A program made the translations under genes and the position numbers. Source: Kribbella soli (lineage in GTDB: Bacteria; Actinomycetota; Actinomycetes; Propionibacteriales; Kribbellaceae). Taken from it: a stretch of 64,000 nucleotides of DNA. Location: contig NZ_SJJZ01000001.1 of assembly GCF_004331345.1 (NCBI RefSeq), forward strand, positions 806,001 through 870,000, read 5' to 3'. Positions within the stretch are counted from its first letter, which is position 1. Each line of letters opens with the position of its first letter. The notes beneath the pieces were generated by a model. That model was not told where the DNA came from. It was given only the letters and a program-made list of their open reading frames with translations, and did no database searches. This document shows positions 8,502 to 16,654 of the stretch, in pieces.

Positions 8502-9311
8502 TCACCTCCGCGGCTGGACGGCTCCCAGCAGGGCGCGCAGAGCGTCGGCGAAGGCCTCGGGGTGGTCGACAAAGCCGGTGTGGTCGCCCGGGAAGCGGGT
8601 CGGCTTGAGGCCCAGGCGGTCGGCGAGGGCGGTGGAGGTCCGGTCGCAGAGCTGACCGGTGGATTCCTCGCCGATTCCGACCACGATGTCGGCGGCGCGC
8701 AGCTTGTCGACGTCCGGGAGCCAGGTGATCGACTCGCGCATCTCATGGCCGAACCAGAACCGCTCCGTCGCCTCCTGCTCGGGGTCGCGCTCACCGCCGA
8801 ACATCATCTCCACGACCTCGTCGGGCAGGTGGATGTTCGCCAGCGCGAAGAACTGCTTCCAGGCACCGGTCACATCGCCGGCGAGGTAGTCGGCCATCAG
8901 CTTCTCCGACTTCGCGAGCACCTCGTCCGCGTCCGGGATCAGCCGGTCGAGCGGCGGCTCGTGCGCGATGACGGTCCGGACGACCTCGGGGTGGGACTGC
9001 ACCAGCGCGAGCGCGCTCACCGCTCCCCCACTGGAGCCGAGTACGACGGCCGGCCCGGCGTCGACGTGTCGGATCAACGCGGCCAGGTCGTCGGCTCGCT
9101 GCTCGGGTCGCGACGTACCGCCCGGGTCGAGCTTGCTCCGCTTCACACCGCGCGGGTCCAGAGTGAGGACCGTGTAGTCGGGTGCCAGCAGGTCGGCCAG
9201 GGGCGTGAACGCGTCCGCGTCCATGGGGGCGCCGACCAGGACCAGCAGCGGTCCTGATCCGCGCACCTCGTAGTACAGCTCTGCGTCGGAAACCTTCAGT
9301 GTGTTGTTCAT
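8502..9311 (-). CDS. Alpha/beta hydrolase
   Basis: A 269-residue hydrolase with nucleophile elbow GSSGG (Ser94), a YTVLTLDPRGVKRS strand-loop and a late histidine in PGDHTGFVDHP. Similar in length and layout to the hydrolase at 6784. The reaction may be ester, lactone or epoxide hydrolysis; the sequence does not say. The YCII gene lies 36 bp upstream on the same strand, so the two may be co-transcribed. Confidence 0.82.
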   Translation of the reverse strand: MNNTLKVSDAELYYEVRGSGPLLVLVGAPMDADAFTPLADLLAPDYTVLTLDPRGVKRSKLDPGGTSRPEQRADDLAALIRHVDAGPAVVLGSSGGAVSALALVQSHPEVVRTVIAHEPPLDRLIPDADEVLAKSEKLMADYLAGDVTGAWKQFFALANIHLPDEVVEMMFGGERDPEQEATERFWFGHEMRESITWLPDVDKLRAADIVVGIGEESTGQLCDRTSTALADRLGLKPTRFPGDHTGFVDHPEAFADALRALLGAVQPRR

Positions 9312-9347
9312 GGCACTACCACGAACGGGACTGCCGGCTATGGACAG

Positions 9348-9725
9348 TCAGCTCGCGAAGACGTCCGAATCCGGTCCGAAGTCGGCTTCCTCCACGACCC
9401 GGCGTACCTCGACCTCGGAGCCGAGCGCCTCGGCCAGCCGGGCGGCCCACTCGATCGCCTCGTCGCGGCTGCGGACCTCGACGACGATCACGCCGCCGAT
9501 CAGCTCCTTGGTCTCGGCGAACGGGCCGTCGGTGACGGTGCGCTTGCCGGCGTCGACCTTCACCCGCGCGCCGAGCGAACTGCGGTGCACGCCCTCCGCG
9601 AACAGCAGTACGCCGGCCTTCGACAGGTCCTCGACGACCCGTCCGACGCCTTCGGCTACCTCCTGCGGCGGGAAGTTCCCGGCCTCACTGTCGGCGTCGG
9701 CCTTGTTGATGATCATGTAGCGCAT
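9348..9725 (-). CDS. YCII-related (DGPF) domain protein
   Basis: A 125-residue ferredoxin-fold protein beginning MRYMIINKADADSEAG and containing VTDGPFAETKELIGG, the DGPF signature. These proteins are commonly encoded with ECF41/ECF42 sigma factors; the matching type of sigma factor is 3.5 kb away at 4583. The catalytic role of the family is unknown. ATG at 9725 is chosen over a longer frame because the domain starts there and GGGAG precedes it. The neighbour downstream is the hydrolase at 8502. Confidence 0.9.
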   Translation of the reverse strand: MRYMIINKADADSEAGNFPPQEVAEGVGRVVEDLSKAGVLLFAEGVHRSSLGARVKVDAGKRTVTDGPFAETKELIGGVIVVEVRSRDEAIEWAARLAEALGSEVEVRRVVEEADFGPDSDVFAS

Positions 9726-9803
9726 CGCTGATGCTCCCTCGTCGTTTCGGTCGATCACTTACTCTCACGTCGAGCGGGCCACCACCAGATCGACACCCTG
9801 AGT

Positions 9804-10616
9804 TCAGATCAATTCCCTGGTCAGCTCGTACAGCTTGCGCGCGTTCCGCGGGTCGAAAGTCTCGAGCTCCGGGTCCACCGGTTTGCCGACCGCTCGCAGG
9901 ATCAGGCGCTCGGCGGGTTGGGAGTCCATGACCGTGAGGGTGTCGCGGACGCTTTCCGACGGGGGCTTGGCAAAGAGGGTGGACATGAGTTTGGCCATGG
10001 TCCGGAGCGGCTGTGGCAGGTGGTTGGTGCCGCTTCGCGTGTACGGCGGTTGCACGCCGAGGTACTTCGTCCGGCCGTCCGGGTGGTTCTGGAGATAGTG
10101 CACCGCGAGCAGATCGTTCGCCCGGCCGCCGCTGAGGACCGCCTGCACCACCCTGTACTTCCTGGTGAACTGCAGGTCATCCCAGTTGACCGCGCCCTTG
10201 GTGATACCGGTGGCGCCGAGGTTCGTGATGATCGGCGTCTCGCCGCGCTCCAGCAGATCGGTCAGGCCGTAGCTGAGGATGAAGCGGCTCAGGTAGTAGA
10301 GCATGAACGTGCCCTCGAGCCCGTCGGGCGTCTCGCGGCGCTTCACGAACGGGAGCATCGCGGCGAGCACCAGCGCGTCGAGCGCGTCGTGCCGCGCGGC
10401 GACCTCCTTGATCACCCGCTGGTTCTCCGCGATCGACAGCAGGTCCGCGCGCACGAACGCGGCCTCCCCGTCGAGCGGTTCCGCTGCGCGCAGGAACTCC
10501 TCCCCGCGGGCCGGCGTACTGCCGACCACGGTCACGCGGGCCCCGCGCCGCAGGTAGTGCAGCGCGATCTCCCGTCCCATTCCGGTCGTACCGCCGGCCA
10601 CCACGACGTTCTTCAT
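9804..10616 (-). CDS. SDR-fold oxidoreductase with altered catalytic residues
   Basis: A 270-residue protein with an N-terminal Rossmann nucleotide site, VVVAGGTTGMGREIA, the classic TGxxxGxG pattern. Overall layout resembles retinol-dehydrogenase/WWOX-type SDRs, but the active-site YxxxK is not present: the equivalent region reads AVLSGGRANDLL, so Tyr and Lys appear replaced. It may be a non-catalytic NAD(P)-binding sensor or use another mechanism. ATG at 10616 has AAGGG about nine bases upstream; ATG at 10625 is the alternative. Divergent from the TetR gene at 10705 and almost certainly its target, given two operator-like sites between them. Confidence 0.8.
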   Translation of the reverse strand: MKNVVVAGGTTGMGREIALHYLRRGARVTVVGSTPARGEEFLRAAEPLDGEAAFVRADLLSIAENQRVIKEVAARHDALDALVLAAMLPFVKRRETPDGLEGTFMLYYLSRFILSYGLTDLLERGETPIITNLGATGITKGAVNWDDLQFTRKYRVVQAVLSGGRANDLLAVHYLQNHPDGRTKYLGVQPPYTRSGTNHLPQPLRTMAKLMSTLFAKPPSESVRDTLTVMDSQPAERLILRAVGKPVDPELETFDPRNARKLYELTRELI

Positions 10617-10630
10617 CTCTGTCATCCCTT

Positions 10631-10650
10631 AAGTCATCGATCGGTGACTT
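10631..10650. promoter_or_regulatory. Operator 1, TetR/SDR divergent region
   Basis: AAGTCATCGATCGGTGACTT is a near-perfect 20-bp palindrome (one mismatched symmetric pair) just upstream of the SDR start. Confidence 0.75.
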
Positions 10651-10677
10651 AGACCGTAGAGGGCGTCCGGGTAACAT

Positions 10678-10695
10678 GTCAACGATCGATGACTT
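10678..10695. promoter_or_regulatory. Operator 2, TetR/SDR divergent region
   Basis: GTCAACGATCGATGACTT repeats the same palindrome in inverse orientation immediately before the TetR ribosome binding site (10705 start), as expected for autoregulation. Confidence 0.72.
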
Positions 10696-10704
10696 GGAGG
10701 GCAG

Positions 10705-11280
10705 ATGGCGCACAAGCGGGATCGGGAGGCGACCCGGGCCCGGCTGCTGGAGTGTTCGCGGCTCCGGTTCGCCCGGGACGGGTACGACGGGACGAGCGTC
10801 CGGGACGTGGCCGGCGACGTGGGCGTCGACCCGGCGCTGGTGTTCCGGTACTTCGGGTCCAAGTCCGGGTTGTTCACCGAGGCGATGGCGGGATCGTCCG
10901 CTCCCGTCGTACTGCCGGACGGGCCGGTCGAGGAGTTGCCCGCGAAGCTGTTGCGGCAGTTGGTCTTCGAGGACTGGTCGGAGTACGCCGGAGAGCATCC
11001 GCTGATCGCGATGCTCCGCTCGTCCGGTCACGAGGACACCAAGGACCGCCTCCGCCAACAGGTCTGCGAGGGCTATCTCGACGTACTGTCCCAGCTCGCC
11101 GACGGCAACGAGGACAAGAACCTCCGCACCGAACTCTTCGCCGCGTGGCTCCTCGGCATCGGCATCCTCCGCACCGCCGTCGGCACCCCCACCCTCACCA
11201 AGGCCACCGAGGAAGAGCTCCTCCCGCACCTCGCCGCGGTCGCCGAGGCGTTGTTCGGTCGACCCGTCCCGACGGAATAG
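10705..11280 (+). CDS. TetR family transcriptional regulator
   Basis: 191 residues. The HTH lies at about residues 8-55 (LRFARDGYDGTSVRDVAGD, then VDPALVFRYFGSKSGLF), with an all-helical C-terminal ligand domain. It begins 9 bases after the second of two matching palindromes that span the divergent promoter with the SDR gene at 10616, so both genes are probably repressed together. GGAGG precedes the ATG. The inducer is unknown. A family-1 palindromic repeat follows its stop codon. Confidence 0.9.
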   Translation: MAHKRDREATRARLLECSRLRFARDGYDGTSVRDVAGDVGVDPALVFRYFGSKSGLFTEAMAGSSAPVVLPDGPVEELPAKLLRQLVFEDWSEYAGEHPLIAMLRSSGHEDTKDRLRQQVCEGYLDVLSQLADGNEDKNLRTELFAAWLLGIGILRTAVGTPTLTKATEEELLPHLAAVAEALFGRPVPTE

Positions 11281-11290
11281 CGGTCAGCCA

Positions 11291-11362
11291 TGCAGGCAGA
11301 ACCCCTCGTTTTGGACGTGAACACCCCGCTGCGGCCAGGTTCTGCCTGCGCGGCGGTCCGCG
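11291..11362. repeat. Dispersed palindromic repeat family 1, copy 1
   Basis: The left arm TGCAGGCAGAACCCC and right arm GGTTCTGCCTGC enclose ~36 unrelated bases and are followed by GCGGCGGTCCGC. The same arms and tail occur at 23354 and 56988. It sits directly after the stop codon of the LCP gene (minus strand, stop at 11367) and between convergent genes, so it may act as a terminator. Confidence 0.85.
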
Positions 11363-11366
11363 CAAA

Positions 11367-12875
11367 CTAGTTCGGCTGGTCGCCGTTGGGGTTGTAGGCG
11401 CAGGCGTCGGCGAGGTTCTGGGTCGGGCCGGGCGGTGCGGTGGTGGTTGCCGTAGTGGGCTTACGCGTGGTGCCGGGTGTGGTCGGCGTGGTGGGGGTCG
11501 TCGGGGTCGGGGCCGGGGCGGACTCGAGGGCGTTCTCGACGGTGTCGCGGAGGGCCTGGTAGTCCGGGTGCAGGTACTTCAGGCGCAGCTTGTCGGAGTC
11601 GAGCGTGACGTTCGAGACCGTCCCCGACTTCACCTTCAGCGCCAGCTGCACCATCGCGGGCAACAGCTCCTGCGGGATGTCGGTACGCAGCAGGTGCCGG
11701 CCGGCGCGAGCGATCGCCTTGTACTTCGTGACCAGCGTCTGCGGATCCGCCGCGTCGACGATGCTCTTGATCACGCACCGCTGCCGGACCTGCCGCTGGT
11801 CGTCGTCGGCGCCGTACCGCCCGCGGGCGAACCACAGCGCGTGCCGCCCGTCGAGGTACTGGTTCGGTCCCGGCTCGATCCACTCCTTCGGCGGGATGTG
11901 CGAGCTGCTGACGCCACCCATCGCGACCCGCTCGTTCACGTTCACCCGGATCCCACCAAGGGCGTCGACGATCTCCGGGAAGCTCTGCAGGTTGACCTGC
12001 AGGTAGTAGTCGAGCTTCAGCCCGATCGCCTCGCCGACGGACTGTTTCACCACGTCCGCGCCCTCGTTGTCGGACGGTCCGAGGATGCCGGGATGCGCGT
12101 CCGGGACGTTCTGGTACATCGCGGTCAGCATCCACTCCAGCCGTCCGTCGAGGCTGAGCCCTTCCTTGCCGAAGCCGTTCGGGTAGTACTTGCGCAGCGG
12201 CGAGTCCGCCGGGAACGGCATGAAGGTCAGGTTCCGCGGCAGTGAGACCAGCGCCGTGTTCCCGGTCTTGGTGTCGATGCTCGCGACGATCACCGTGTCG
12301 GTGCGCACGCCCTCGCGGCTCGGTGCGTCGTCCCCGCCGAGCAGCAGCAGGTTGAGCCGCGGCTTGTCCTCCCACGGGTCCTTGACGTTGACCGTCGACG
12401 GCCGGGTCGCGCTCTTGCTCTCACCCTGTGCCTGGAACACGTCCTGCACCAGCGACCGCTGCGCCAGCACGCTCTGTACGCCGACCGCCGCCGGCGCCGC
12501 GATCGCGAAACACAGCAGCCCGACGAACGTCGCGCCGAAGGCCCGCCCGCCGGCCCCACCCGTTGCCGGGCGCAACGACCGGTGCGAGGCCACGATCACC
12601 ACGATCCAGCAGAACGCGACCGCGCCGATCACCACCGACGTCATCAGCAGCCGGCTCGGTACGACGGCGGCCGCGAGCACCTCGTCCCGGCGGGTGAGCC
12701 CGACGTACACCACAAGCCCGATCAGGCCGAGGAAGAGCGTGAGCACGAACGCGCCGATCCGCCGGCGCCCGCCGACGATCAGTCCGAGTCCTGGGATCAC
12801 TGCGCCCAACAGGGTGAACCCCAGCAACTTCGGCATCGACCGCGGCCGCCTCGCCGTCGCGCGTGCACTCCCCAT
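11367..12875 (-). CDS. LytR-CpsA-Psr (LCP) family glycopolymer transferase
   Basis: About 502 residues. LCP enzymes transfer lipid-linked glycopolymers onto peptidoglycan outside the cell. The N-terminal ~140 residues carry several hydrophobic segments (LLGFTLLGAVIPGLGLIVGG, FVLTLFLGLIGLVVYVGL, then two more), more than the single anchor usually seen. The catalytic domain follows (NLLLLGGDDAPSREGVRTDTVIVASID, read in parts; LVSLPRNLTFMPFP; HALWFARGRYGADDDQRQVRQR). The arginine-rich motif R..R.ADDDQ.R is the pyrophosphate-binding signature. The C-terminal tail is Thr/Pro-rich (APTPTTPTTPTTPGTT). ATG at 12875 has AGGGG five bases upstream; GTG at 12881 is the alternative. Confidence 0.9.
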   Translation of the reverse strand: MGSARATARRPRSMPKLLGFTLLGAVIPGLGLIVGGRRRIGAFVLTLFLGLIGLVVYVGLTRRDEVLAAAVVPSRLLMTSVVIGAVAFCWIVVIVASHRSLRPATGGAGGRAFGATFVGLLCFAIAAPAAVGVQSVLAQRSLVQDVFQAQGESKSATRPSTVNVKDPWEDKPRLNLLLLGGDDAPSREGVRTDTVIVASIDTKTGNTALVSLPRNLTFMPFPADSPLRKYYPNGFGKEGLSLDGRLEWMLTAMYQNVPDAHPGILGPSDNEGADVVKQSVGEAIGLKLDYYLQVNLQSFPEIVDALGGIRVNVNERVAMGGVSSSHIPPKEWIEPGPNQYLDGRHALWFARGRYGADDDQRQVRQRCVIKSIVDAADPQTLVTKYKAIARAGRHLLRTDIPQELLPAMVQLALKVKSGTVSNVTLDSDKLRLKYLHPDYQALRDTVENALESAPAPTPTTPTTPTTPGTTRKPTTATTTAPPGPTQNLADACAYNPNGDQPN

Positions 12876-12969
12876 TGGCACCCCTGTCGCCCCGTCGTCC
12901 CCTGATGCAAGTGTGCGTCAAGTACCCGCGCCCTTACCTCTTCAGACGTGTTACAGGGTCAATCGGTTG

Positions 12970-13644
12970 TCAAACGGTCAGATGAGCGCCGTTGAAGCCT
13001 TCGGTCTCGACGAGGGTGCGGACCACGGCGGCGATCCGGTCCGGCGGCGTCCACTTGCTGGTGTCGGCGTTCGGCATCGCGGTGCGGTTCGCGGGGGTGT
13101 CGATGGTGCCGGGCAGGATGGTGTTCACCCGGATGCCGTCGCGCGCGTACTCCGCGTGCAGCGCGTCGGCGAACGCGATCACCCCGGCCTTCGCGGTGAT
13201 GTACCCGGCCGCCCCGGAGAACGGGCGCAGCGCGGCGCCGCTCGAGGTACAAACGATCGCTCCGCCACCGCCGGCGAGCAGATGCGGCAGGACCCCCTGG
13301 GTGATCAGGTACGTCGGACGCAGGTTGAGCCGGAGCTGCTTCTCGAACTCCTCGATCGGCGTCTCGTGCACCCGGGCACCGGACGCGAAACCGCCGACGA
13401 GGTTGACCAGGGCGGTGAGCGGAGCGTTCTCGTCCGAGGTGGCGAGCGCGACGACGTCCGCCGTACCGGCCGGGTCGAAGGGGTCGGCGACCACCGGGTT
13501 GAGCGCCGGGTCGGCACCGAGGCGAGCGAGGGATTCCTCGGACCGCCCGGGTACGACGACCCGCCAGCCGGCCCGCAGGAACTCGGCGGTCACCGCGACG
13601 CCGAGCGCGCCGGTGCCACCGGCAACCACCACAGTCTTGGTCAT
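12970..13644 (-). CDS. Short-chain dehydrogenase/reductase
   Basis: A 224-residue classical SDR with cofactor site VVVAGGTGALGVAVT, catalytic Ser in CTSSGAALRPFSG and the Tyr/Lys pair in GYITAKAGV. The usual NNAG is replaced by NLVGG, a variant seen in some actinobacterial SDRs. It ends with the family-typical DGIRVNTILPGTIDTPANR. Substrate unknown. Divergent from the epimerase gene at 13688 with only a 43-bp gap. Confidence 0.88.
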   Translation of the reverse strand: MTKTVVVAGGTGALGVAVTAEFLRAGWRVVVPGRSEESLARLGADPALNPVVADPFDPAGTADVVALATSDENAPLTALVNLVGGFASGARVHETPIEEFEKQLRLNLRPTYLITQGVLPHLLAGGGGAIVCTSSGAALRPFSGAAGYITAKAGVIAFADALHAEYARDGIRVNTILPGTIDTPANRTAMPNADTSKWTPPDRIAAVVRTLVETEGFNGAHLTV

Positions 13645-13687
13645 ATCCGCGAGCCTAATCGGACTGCGGGGACTAAGTTGAGCGGTT

Positions 13688-14647
13688 GTGCGGATTCTGA
13701 TGCTAGGTGGGAACGGTTTTGTCGGGCGCGCGATCGTGGATGACGCGTTGGCGCAGGGCTACGAGGTCACGTCGTTCAGTCGCGGGAAGAGTGGGTCGCC
13801 GCTCCCCCCGGGCGTGACGCAGCTGATCGGGGATCGGGAGACGGGCGACTATTCGGCGCTGCGGACGGGCGAATGGGACGCGGTCGTCGACACGAGCGGC
13901 TTCCGGACGCGGGACGTCGATCAGGCGATGGACGTGCTCGGGGACCGCGTCGGGCGGTACGTGTTCATCTCGAGCCACGCGGTCTACGTACGGGATCTGC
14001 CCGCCGGGACCGACGAGACCGCACCACGCCGCGAGCCGCTGCGCGATGCCGACGTACTCACGAACGACACGTACGGCCGGTGCAAGGTCGCGTGTGAGGA
14101 CGACGTCGTCGAGCGGTACGGCGATCGCGCGACGCTCGTCCGCCCTGGTCGGGTCACGGGCCCCGGCGACTCGTCCGGTACGGCGCTCTACTGGATCCGG
14201 CGCGGCGCTCGCGGTGGACGGGTCGCGCTCCCGACCAAGCCCGAGGCGCCGCTCCAACTGGTGGACAGCCGCGACGTCGCCGGGCTGATCACGCGACTCG
14301 TCACGGACAACCGCGCCGGTGCCTACAACGCGATCGGCCCTGATTCCACCATCGCCGAACTGATCCGGACCGCGGCCGAGCTGTCCGGCAGCACCGTCGA
14401 CATCGTCCCCGTCCCGTTCGACGCCGTACCGCGCCGCTTCCCCCTGATGGACCCCGAGGCCGAATGGGGCGAACGCCGCCGCAACCCGGCCAAGGCCCGC
14501 GCGGCCGGCATGCCCGTCACACCCCTCCGCACGACGGTTGCCGACGTCCTCCAGTGGGACCACGACCGAGGCACCCCACCCCTCACGATCGGCCTCACCC
14601 CCGAAGCCGAAGCCACCCTCCTCACCCAGCACAATTTGCCTGGCTGA
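13688..14647 (+). CDS. NAD-dependent epimerase/dehydratase family protein
   Basis: A 319-residue extended SDR with N-terminal MRILMLGGNGFVGRAI, a VFISSHAVY strand with the Ser of the active site, and TYGRCKVACE where the YxxxK lies (YGRCK). Related to the isoflavone-reductase/NAD-epimerase group rather than a named sugar epimerase. The start is GTG at 13688. The last codons and the stop (CACAATTTGCCTGGCTGA) lie inside the first unit of a 21-bp tandem repeat, so the C-terminus (QHNLPG) is supplied by the repeat. Confidence 0.85.
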   Translation: MRILMLGGNGFVGRAIVDDALAQGYEVTSFSRGKSGSPLPPGVTQLIGDRETGDYSALRTGEWDAVVDTSGFRTRDVDQAMDVLGDRVGRYVFISSHAVYVRDLPAGTDETAPRREPLRDADVLTNDTYGRCKVACEDDVVERYGDRATLVRPGRVTGPGDSSGTALYWIRRGARGGRVALPTKPEAPLQLVDSRDVAGLITRLVTDNRAGAYNAIGPDSTIAELIRTAAELSGSTVDIVPVPFDAVPRRFPLMDPEAEWGERRRNPAKARAAGMPVTPLRTTVADVLQWDHDRGTPPLTIGLTPEAEATLLTQHNLPG

Positions 14648-14694
14648 CCCACCAATTTGCCTGGCTGACCCACCAATTTGCTTGGCTGACCCAC
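14632..14694. repeat. 21-bp tandem repeat, three units
   Basis: The unit CAATTTGCCTGGCTGACCCA plus C occurs three times head to tail, with one C-to-T change in the third. It starts inside the 3' end of the epimerase gene. An inverted partial copy (GGTTGACCCAGCAAATG) lies at 14748-14764. Confidence 0.95.
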
Positions 14695-14701
14695 CAACTC
14701 G

Positions 14702-14735
14702 GGGGTTCTACACCGTGGTTCCGGGTGTGGAACCC
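14702..14735. terminator. Hairpin downstream of the tandem repeat
   Basis: GGGGTTCTACACC (14702-14714) pairs with GGTGTGGAACCCC (14723-14735), 13 bp with one mismatch. It lies between convergent genes (epimerase, and the minus-strand gene ending at 14778). The GGGTTCT core resembles that of the dispersed repeat families. Confidence 0.7.
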
Positions 14736-14777
14736 CTCATTTCGCTGGTTGACCCAGCAAATGCGGTCGGGGAAGGG

Positions 14778-15653
14778 TTACTCCGGTAGGGCGAGGGTGC
14801 GGCCGGCGTCTCGGGCGGCGTTGATGGAGCGGGTGAGGGTGTCTTTCAGGGCACTGGCCTCGTCGGCGAAGCCCTGGACGACGGACGTGTCGCCGACGGG
14901 TTCGGTGCGGGCGAGGAGTTCGATGTAGCGGTCGCCGTCGTCCAGCGCTGCCTCCGCGCGCAGGGCGGCGTCGGCGGAGCGGACCCGGTCGGCGTACCGG
15001 TCCAGGAGATCCACCTTGCGCTTGATCGCGTCCACCGAGAGCGCGAGGGCGCGACGCTGCGGTCCCAGTACGGCGTCGAGCTCGGCGGTCGCCATTCCGC
15101 GCGCGACGTCCTGCTGCCTGGCCCGCAGTACCGTCTGCTCGCGGAGCACCTGCGCGATGTCCCACAACTGCTCCGGCAGCACGAGCTCGTTCTGTACGTC
15201 GTCCAGCAGGCCACGCCGGGTAACCGTTGCCTCAAGCACCGTTTTCACGGCCCGCTGCGCCCGCCCGAGCAGCCGCGCGGCCGGCTCGTCGAAGTCTTCC
15301 GGCAGCAGGTACTTCCCGTGCTGCACGCGGACAGCCCTGTGCCCACGGTCCTCGACCGCCGACTTCACCAGGATCCCGCCGGTCGCGAGCGCCGCGACGC
15401 CCGCGAGTGCGACCGCGCCCCACGCCGCTACCGCGGTCGGCAGCGTCGCCGCCATGATGATCAGCGCCAGGATCCACCCACCGACGCACACCGCGATCCA
15501 CACCAGCAACGTGCCGAACGTGTTGCCCGGCGCGACCGACCAGGACGTCTGCCGCTTCGGCCGCGGCGCGTCGGCCGCCACGAACAACTCCGGCCGGTGC
15601 TCGTACAACCGCCGCACGCCAACAGGCACACCCGGCGCGAACACAGGCTCCAT
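14778..15653 (-). CDS. Membrane protein of unknown function
   Basis: 291 residues; family not recognised. The N-terminal ~50 residues are soluble (VGVRRLYEHRPELFV, PRPKRQTSW). Two adjacent membrane segments follow at about residues 47-70 (FGTLLVWIAVCVGGWILALI) and 76-100. The remaining ~190 residues are a long, charged, probably coiled-coil helical region (ARGMATAELDAVLGPQRRAL; VDAIKRKVDLLDRYADRVRS). ATG at 15653 has GGAGG five bases upstream. It stands just downstream of the GntR-TetR regulator on the same strand (27-bp gap) and could be co-transcribed with it. Confidence 0.75.
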   Translation of the reverse strand: MEPVFAPGVPVGVRRLYEHRPELFVAADAPRPKRQTSWSVAPGNTFGTLLVWIAVCVGGWILALIIMAATLPTAVAAWGAVALAGVAALATGGILVKSAVEDRGHRAVRVQHGKYLLPEDFDEPAARLLGRAQRAVKTVLEATVTRRGLLDDVQNELVLPEQLWDIAQVLREQTVLRARQQDVARGMATAELDAVLGPQRRALALSVDAIKRKVDLLDRYADRVRSADAALRAEAALDDGDRYIELLARTEPVGDTSVVQGFADEASALKDTLTRSINAARDAGRTLALPE

Positions 15654-15680
15654 TGCCACCTCCGGAGAAGTCGTCAGCAC

Positions 15681-16580
15681 TCAGCGTAGCCGTGCGGACA
15701 GACCATCGAGGAAGACCCCGAGGCCGAATTCGAACAACTGATCCAGGTCGTACTCGTAGTCGAAGCCGTCGGCCAGCAACTCCTGGAACGCCGTCAGGTT
15801 CCCGGCTGCGATCATCGCCGCCAACTGGTCACCCTGCCGGGTGGCCCATTCGTCCGCGGTGACCCCGGTGTCCTGCTCGGCCTGCGCCTCGGACTCCATC
15901 ACCAGCGCGATCCCCCGCACGTACGCGAACAGGCTGATCGTCGTCGACAACGCCGCACTCTTCTCGAACCCGCGCAACGCGCGCAGGATCGCGTCCGTGT
16001 GCGGCAGCAACCGCGGCACCAACTGCGGCCGGCTCAGACTGATCGCACTCGCCAGCCAAAGATGCCGCCGGTACGCCGCCCAATGCACGCGCGCCACGGC
16101 CGTCACCGCATCCCGCCAGTGCGCTGGACTCTCCCCCAACGGAAACTCCCCCAGCGCCGCGTCCACCATCTGCACGACCAGCGCATCCTTGCCGCCGACG
16201 TACCGGTAGAGCGCCATCGTCGACACCCCGAGCTCGGCCGCGATCCGCCGCATCGACAACGCCGCCAGCCCCTCGGCGTCCGCGATCGCGATCCCCATCC
16301 GCACGACCTCGTCGCGATTGAGATCCGGCACTCCATCAGGAGCGACCGCCGTACGCCGGGATCGCGGCGGCGGACCCACCACGGTCCCGACCCCCGGCGC
16401 GGGATGCACCAACTGGTCGGCCTGCAGCACCTGCAATGCCTTCGTCGCGGTCGCCATCGCCACCCCGAAGTCGCGGACCAGCGCCCGCGTCGACGGCACC
16501 CGGTCCCCCGGCAGCAACTCCCCGGCCTCGATCCGCCGCCGCAACTCGGCCGCGATCACCTGGTACGGCGCCTCACTCAT
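15681..16580 (-). CDS. GntR-TetR fusion transcriptional regulator
   Basis: A 299-residue protein with two DNA-binding domains. Residues ~5-70 are a GntR-type winged HTH (YQVIAAELRRRIEAGELLPG, then VPSTRALVRDFGVAMATATKAL). Residues ~90-140 are a TetR HTH (MRRIAAELGVSTMALYRYVG) followed by a TetR-type C-terminal ligand domain. This fused layout is known in actinobacteria near drug-modifying or efflux genes. ATG at 16580 is preceded by AAGGGG. Upstream lies a palindrome (16593-16621) that recurs before the FAD monooxygenase at 23246, so that gene is a likely distant target. Confidence 0.88.
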   Translation of the reverse strand: MSEAPYQVIAAELRRRIEAGELLPGDRVPSTRALVRDFGVAMATATKALQVLQADQLVHPAPGVGTVVGPPPRSRRTAVAPDGVPDLNRDEVVRMGIAIADAEGLAALSMRRIAAELGVSTMALYRYVGGKDALVVQMVDAALGEFPLGESPAHWRDAVTAVARVHWAAYRRHLWLASAISLSRPQLVPRLLPHTDAILRALRGFEKSAALSTTISLFAYVRGIALVMESEAQAEQDTGVTADEWATRQGDQLAAMIAAGNLTAFQELLADGFDYEYDLDQLFEFGLGVFLDGLSARLR

Positions 16581-16592
16581 GGGTCCCCTTCG

Positions 16593-16621
16593 ACTAGTGC
16601 ACGTACATCGTACGCGCACTA
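16593..16621. promoter_or_regulatory. Palindromic operator of the GntR-TetR regulator
   Basis: The left half TAGTGCACGTAC and the right half GTACGCGCACTA are reverse complements except at one position. The same ACTAGTGC[A/G]CGTAC...GTAC pattern is found at 23263, upstream of the FAD monooxygenase. Confidence 0.75.
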
Positions 16622-16654
16622 TCTCAGATCGAGACCCGCTACTGACAGGTCAGC

